From Sipunculus nudus (Eukaryota > Annelida > Sipuncula > Golfingiida > Sipunculidae), in NCBI GenBank assembly GCA_026874595.1, contig CM049307.1:72764643-72828642 (forward strand): 64,000 nt of DNA, in the 5' to 3' direction. Positions 60,177 to 64,000 of this stretch are shown here, in pieces; the first letter of the stretch is position 1, and every line of letters begins with the position of its first letter. A model generated the notes under the pieces. The model saw only the letters and a list, made by a program, of their open reading frames with translations, ran no database searches and was not told the DNA's origin. The position numbers were made by a program, and so were the translations under genes.

Positions 60177-60815
60177 AGAGGCGACTTCAGCACAAGAGCA
60201 TGACTGCATTTATAAATAAGAGAGAACAAAGTGTCCCACCCTTAATGTAGCCTCCAGAGGACGACACAATGGAGCCCAGCTCCTCAGGAAGGCGCCTTCT
60301 GTATCAAAATCAGCATGAAATGACACAGGGGGTCAGGTGTAAATGAACTGCTTCACCGCTTTTCACGTTTAACGTAGAGGATATATATCGAAAAATTTTA
60401 GTCATTTTTCTCATTTGTTTAAATGTACAGCGTATATTCAATGTGAGGAAATAAGTTATCTGGGCAAAATTGGTACTAAAAATTGAACTTAATGTTCTTA
60501 TTTGTCAAGTCATTTGTGGACGTTATAAACCAGTCAAGTCCCACGGAGATTTTCAGTAATTTATGATTTGTAAACGTTGTGATGTGACGTCATGATGTGT
60601 AATATGTCCGTGTAATATAGTAACCAGGCGTAACTTGAGACTTTTCAGGGTACCTGTGAATCTAGATCACGTATTGTGCAGCCTGTAAATATAGTTCTGT
60701 TGCATAGTTTCTGGGTAGGGTGCCCGTACAGGTCATGTTACATGATATCGTCGTGTTTACCGTCACTTTTTGTCAAGTTTTACTACACATGGAATAAATA
60801 TTTTCCAACATATGT
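60169..60815 (+). other. Terminal exon: last two codons, stop and 3' UTR
   Basis: Acceptor TCTGTTTTCAG, then GG-AAT-TGA, completing Trp-Asn-stop at 60174-60176. The 3' UTR runs to a canonical AATAAA at 60793-60798, followed by a T-rich stretch (GTCTTTTTTTCTT, 60827 on). The cleavage site is inferred at about 60812-60825. Confidence 0.75.
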
Positions 60816-61492
60816 TTTTAGCAGAATGTCTTTTTTTCTTGGATGAAATGTGAAGGATATGTCCATGTAATTACTAAAAGGACCAAGAGGCAAAAATGGT
60901 CTGCCGCCTTATGTTTAACTTCGAAAGCATGTCACCCATGATCCCCAATGTACTAAAACTGGGCAAGAACCCATATTTTATATTTTAGAAAACTTTAAAA
61001 AATACAAACAGGATGTAAAAAGAAAAAGCAAGGTAAGTTTCTTAGTTATCCAGATGTCCCTGGTTTGACTGGGAGTAATGTGGAATTTAATTTGTAAACT
61101 GGACATTTGAACGAGAGCTGCCGAGGGACATTATCAATAATAGATCCCTGTCATGGTTGTAACCAAAAAATCTGCCACTTTCATTGTTCTAACAGCAGCT
61201 GTTGCTGGGATATTTGGTACTAGATCTAACATTATTTATGCAAACACCTGAAATCGTAAAAGTTGATTTTGGTAACATTTCGATTTGCATGAAGAAGCAA
61301 TATTGAAATCAAACCATTTAAGTCACACTCGTTTAATTCCGAGGTCTGAGATGCAATTGACCATAATAGGAAAGGTATAATTTAAACGTTTAATTTTCAG
61401 ACTGAGGAATAAGCAGGAAATCGCGTATCTCCAGGAACGTAAGCTACCACAGGTAGTGGCATCTGCTGGGAAAAATCGGTGAAATGATTAGA

Positions 61493-61563
61493 CATTTTCC
61501 ACGCGCTAGATCTCGTCTATGAAGGGAAATCATTCTCCACACGCTACATCTCGTCTATGAAGG
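61493..61563 (+). repeat. 34-bp direct repeat, two copies
   Basis: CATTTTCCACGCGCTAGATC with TCGTCTATGAAGGG, and CATTCTCCACACGCTACATC with the same end, spaced 37 bp; 31 of 34 positions are identical. Confidence 0.85.
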
Positions 61564-62159
61564 GGATAGACCTGTTCCCAATCCATGTGCACACAGCACA
61601 ATTTCCAGTCGAACGCGAGCTTCATCGCCTGGCAATTGAATATTACAGTTATTAAGACAAAAAAGGCTATGCTTCGACAGCATCCATTCCAAATATAACC
61701 AACAAACGGCATTGTCCGTGTAACACGTCGTATATTGATAAACCTGCGAATCTATTTTGCGCTGTCTTATCTGTGTCGCGTATTGTAAATAGAAACTTGT
61801 GCACGTGCTTCAATTTATGGTTTACGTGATACAGTTGCAGCCAGAATTGTCGAAGACGTAAAAGCACGGTGTTAGTGCAGCGACACTTTATGTATTTTCA
61901 ACAATATGCAAAAGGAATACTGGCATGCATTGGGGGGATTAACTATTATTGCATGCTGAAACAAGACACGAGGCCCAAGGGATCGAGTCGCACGTTAACA
62001 TTTACTGATCATCCAAGTGAGGCGTTGACTGGGTCAAAAGTCGGGTCAAACATACTTTGGTCCGTTACGGCTGGCAGAGTCCTATCATTATTTCAATACA
62101 TCTTTATCCTTTAGAGAGGTTGGATTAAACATATAAAAAATAGGCGATTTGTTAATTGT

Positions 62160-62810
62160 TCATGAAAAAGGTAAAAGATTTGGCTCCATGTGTGCATACC
62201 AAACGTGAAATCAGTAAATTTAATTATCAGAAAAATTCCCAAGTCTGTGGAACTGGTCTCAAAATAGTTTGCATTAAATTCGCTTGCTCAATTAATCCTT
62301 GCATATAGTGTGAAGGCATAAGTATTCTTATATACTGACTTGCCTGAAAGGAAAGTGGAAAAAGACCATTTTGGACCACAGAAAGTCGTTCAACAGAGGG
62401 GGTGCCACCTGTAGGTCTAAAATCAGGCGAGTCTATTTCAGTTCCTTCAAAATTTGGTTATGATTGGTGAAGTGGTCCATGAGATGAAAGGTAAAAAAAT
62501 TTTGCGCAATATAAGGAAATCGGAAAATTTCACCATCGGCAAAATTCTTAACTCCTGTGGATACATCAGTCAGAAAATAATTCTATCAATATAGTATTCA
62601 TTTAATTGCCCTAGCTCAAAGGAATCCTTCATATGATTCGAAGGCGTCACTGTTCTTAGCTAACTTTTCTGAAGGAGACTGGAGAAAGTGAATAAGATCA
62701 AAATGGACCACAGAAATCCGTTGAACGGGGGTGGCGCCATCTGCAGGTTATAATCCTATGTCAGTCGTGTGCTGAGTAAGTCTGTAAAATTTGGTTAAGA
62801 ACTAGATTTT
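62160..62810 (+). repeat. Two diverged tandem units (about 330 bp) with GGTGGCGCC words
   Basis: TTTTGGACCACAGAAAGTCG near 62373 recurs as AATGGACCACAGAAATCCG near 62701, followed by GGGGGTGCCACCTG and GGGGTGGCGCCATCTGCAGG. Upstream AATTCCCAAGTCTGTGG and AATTCTTAACTCCTGTGG also pair. The GGTGGCGCC word recalls the B-type elements. Element ends were not found. Confidence 0.45.
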
Positions 62811-63660
62811 TTTGGGGGGGGGGGGGGGGGAGAATTGGATGGGACGGACAGATGCTTACCATTTTAATTGTCCTCCCTACAGCAGGAAAATGAAATATCC
62901 ATACAAGGGGATGGCGCCTTGCATGAAGGCCAATACCGAGTTGTCGAAAAGGCACCAACTGGCGTGATATAAACAAAAATAGCGCTTAACATCGGAGGAA
63001 GCAAATCTTTTGACCTGTTAGTGCTAGGCGTCTGCTTACAAGTATCATGCAACTTCAAGTAAACCAGACCCTCAAATATGCATGTTTTCCCAGCAGCAGA
63101 GAAAAAATAGGCGTTGAGGTTGCAGTAGAGTTTCGGCCTGTTGGCCTCCGCTGCTGGGATCGGTGGAGGGAATGTATGCTGCTTTTGCCTTTGTGGCGGG
63201 GGGGGGGGGGGGAGGGGGGGGTGTTGTGGCTTTTCTGTAAAGTCACCGGTGCGGTTAAAATGGTGGCGGTCTCTCGTGGATTCCTGCTTGGCTTGGTGGC
63301 ATCACGTCTATTGGCTCTCAAAATTATGCTTAAGGAGTGCACAGGGCTGGGGGCTTGACCACAGCAACCTGTAGCTGCTCGACAAAGCTAAACTTCTTAA
63401 GTCAAGTGGGGAAATAATACCGGAAAATACATATCAGGGTTAATATACAGCAGCCTGTGATGTTTTAAAACATCGACGAGCAATTTCACAAATAAGGTTC
63501 TCGCTAGATATCAACTTCTTCAACGGAGGTATATTCAACAAACTGCAGTAATGACATCGTTTGAAAGCACCATGTCACATATTGTTTACATCAAGCTAGT
63601 GTTATGCAGTTTGCTAGAGCTCAGCTCTCCAGCTTCAGCTCTAAGTTCCTTAAATTTTGC
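62810..63660. other. No gene recognised; poly-G tracts
   Basis: G runs at about 62814-62830 and 63197-63229. Open frames of 64-103 codons on both strands are driven by these runs and lack known motifs. Nothing is supported as a gene. Confidence 0.5.
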
Positions 63661-63805
63661 ATACAGTTAGATGTCTCCAAAATCCCCTACCATGTCAAGA
63701 ATTTGGTCACTAGGACTTAATTCCTTCGAGATATTAATGAAAAAATTCATTTTTTCATTAAAAAACCCATTGTTGAAAACCCAAGACTGCCTAATATCAA
63801 AACCA

Positions 63806-63807
<2 letters not shown>

Positions 63808-63869
<62 letters not shown>

Positions 63870-63891
63870 TATATATATATATATATATATA
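63808..63891. repeat. (TA)n microsatellite
   Basis: A long TA run interrupted once (TATAGTATAT). The open frame over it encodes repeated Tyr-Ile and is spurious. Confidence 0.97.
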
Positions 63892-64000
63892 GTTGAATAT
63901 GTCACTCAGAGACGCTGAAAAAGGTATATGTGTGTGTGTATATATAAATATACAAAGTCACCCCCCCCCACCCTGGAAGAAAAAATGACGATACTGAGAA

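Overview
This is a eukaryotic nuclear window: AT-rich, long introns with GT/AG boundaries, short exons, and many transposon-derived repeats. Two real protein-coding genes are visible and both read like animal genes. The repeats (elements with a terminal hairpin and a tandem-repeat core, arrays of TGACCTTTGACCT-type words, tRNA-like SINE heads) resemble those I know from molluscs, especially bivalves. I place it in Mollusca, probably a bivalve, by inference; no species marker was seen.

Left edge, minus strand (40-5929): four consecutive N-terminal coding exons of a long-chain acyl-CoA synthetase of the ACSL1/5/6 type. The rest of the gene runs off the left edge. Its introns hold a broken DDE integrase, a tRNA-like SINE head, a strong hairpin and one hairpin-ended repeat element.

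Middle (5930-35880): about 30 kb with no convincing gene, dominated by repeats. Counting the copy at 361-1262, five elements share one architecture: a hairpin near the left end, a short inverted subterminal repeat, and a core of about 130-180 bp tandem monomers. They match non-autonomous Helitron/Helentron-like (HINE) elements. Also here are a pogo-type MITE, a Mutator-like MITE with a 9-bp target duplication, and one arm of a 2.4 kb inverted duplication whose partner lies 33 kb away.

Right half, plus strand (promoter about 35.9 kb, polyA signal 60793): a 19-exon gene (18 coding exons) assembled here from splice sites with phase continuity throughout. It encodes a predicted 761-residue protein with an N-terminal SAP domain, an acidic coiled-coil region, an RRM-like fold and a Gly/Arg-rich tail, so it is probably a nuclear nucleic-acid-binding protein. 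I could not assign it to a named family. Intron 3 carries three nested DNA transposons, intron 17 the second inverted-duplication arm, and intron 18 a 2.4 kb minisatellite with a higher-order repeat.

The two genes are transcribed divergently, about 30 kb apart, and nothing suggests shared function. After 60.8 kb only repeats and low-complexity DNA were found. Nearly all other open frames are short shadows of exons or repeats.
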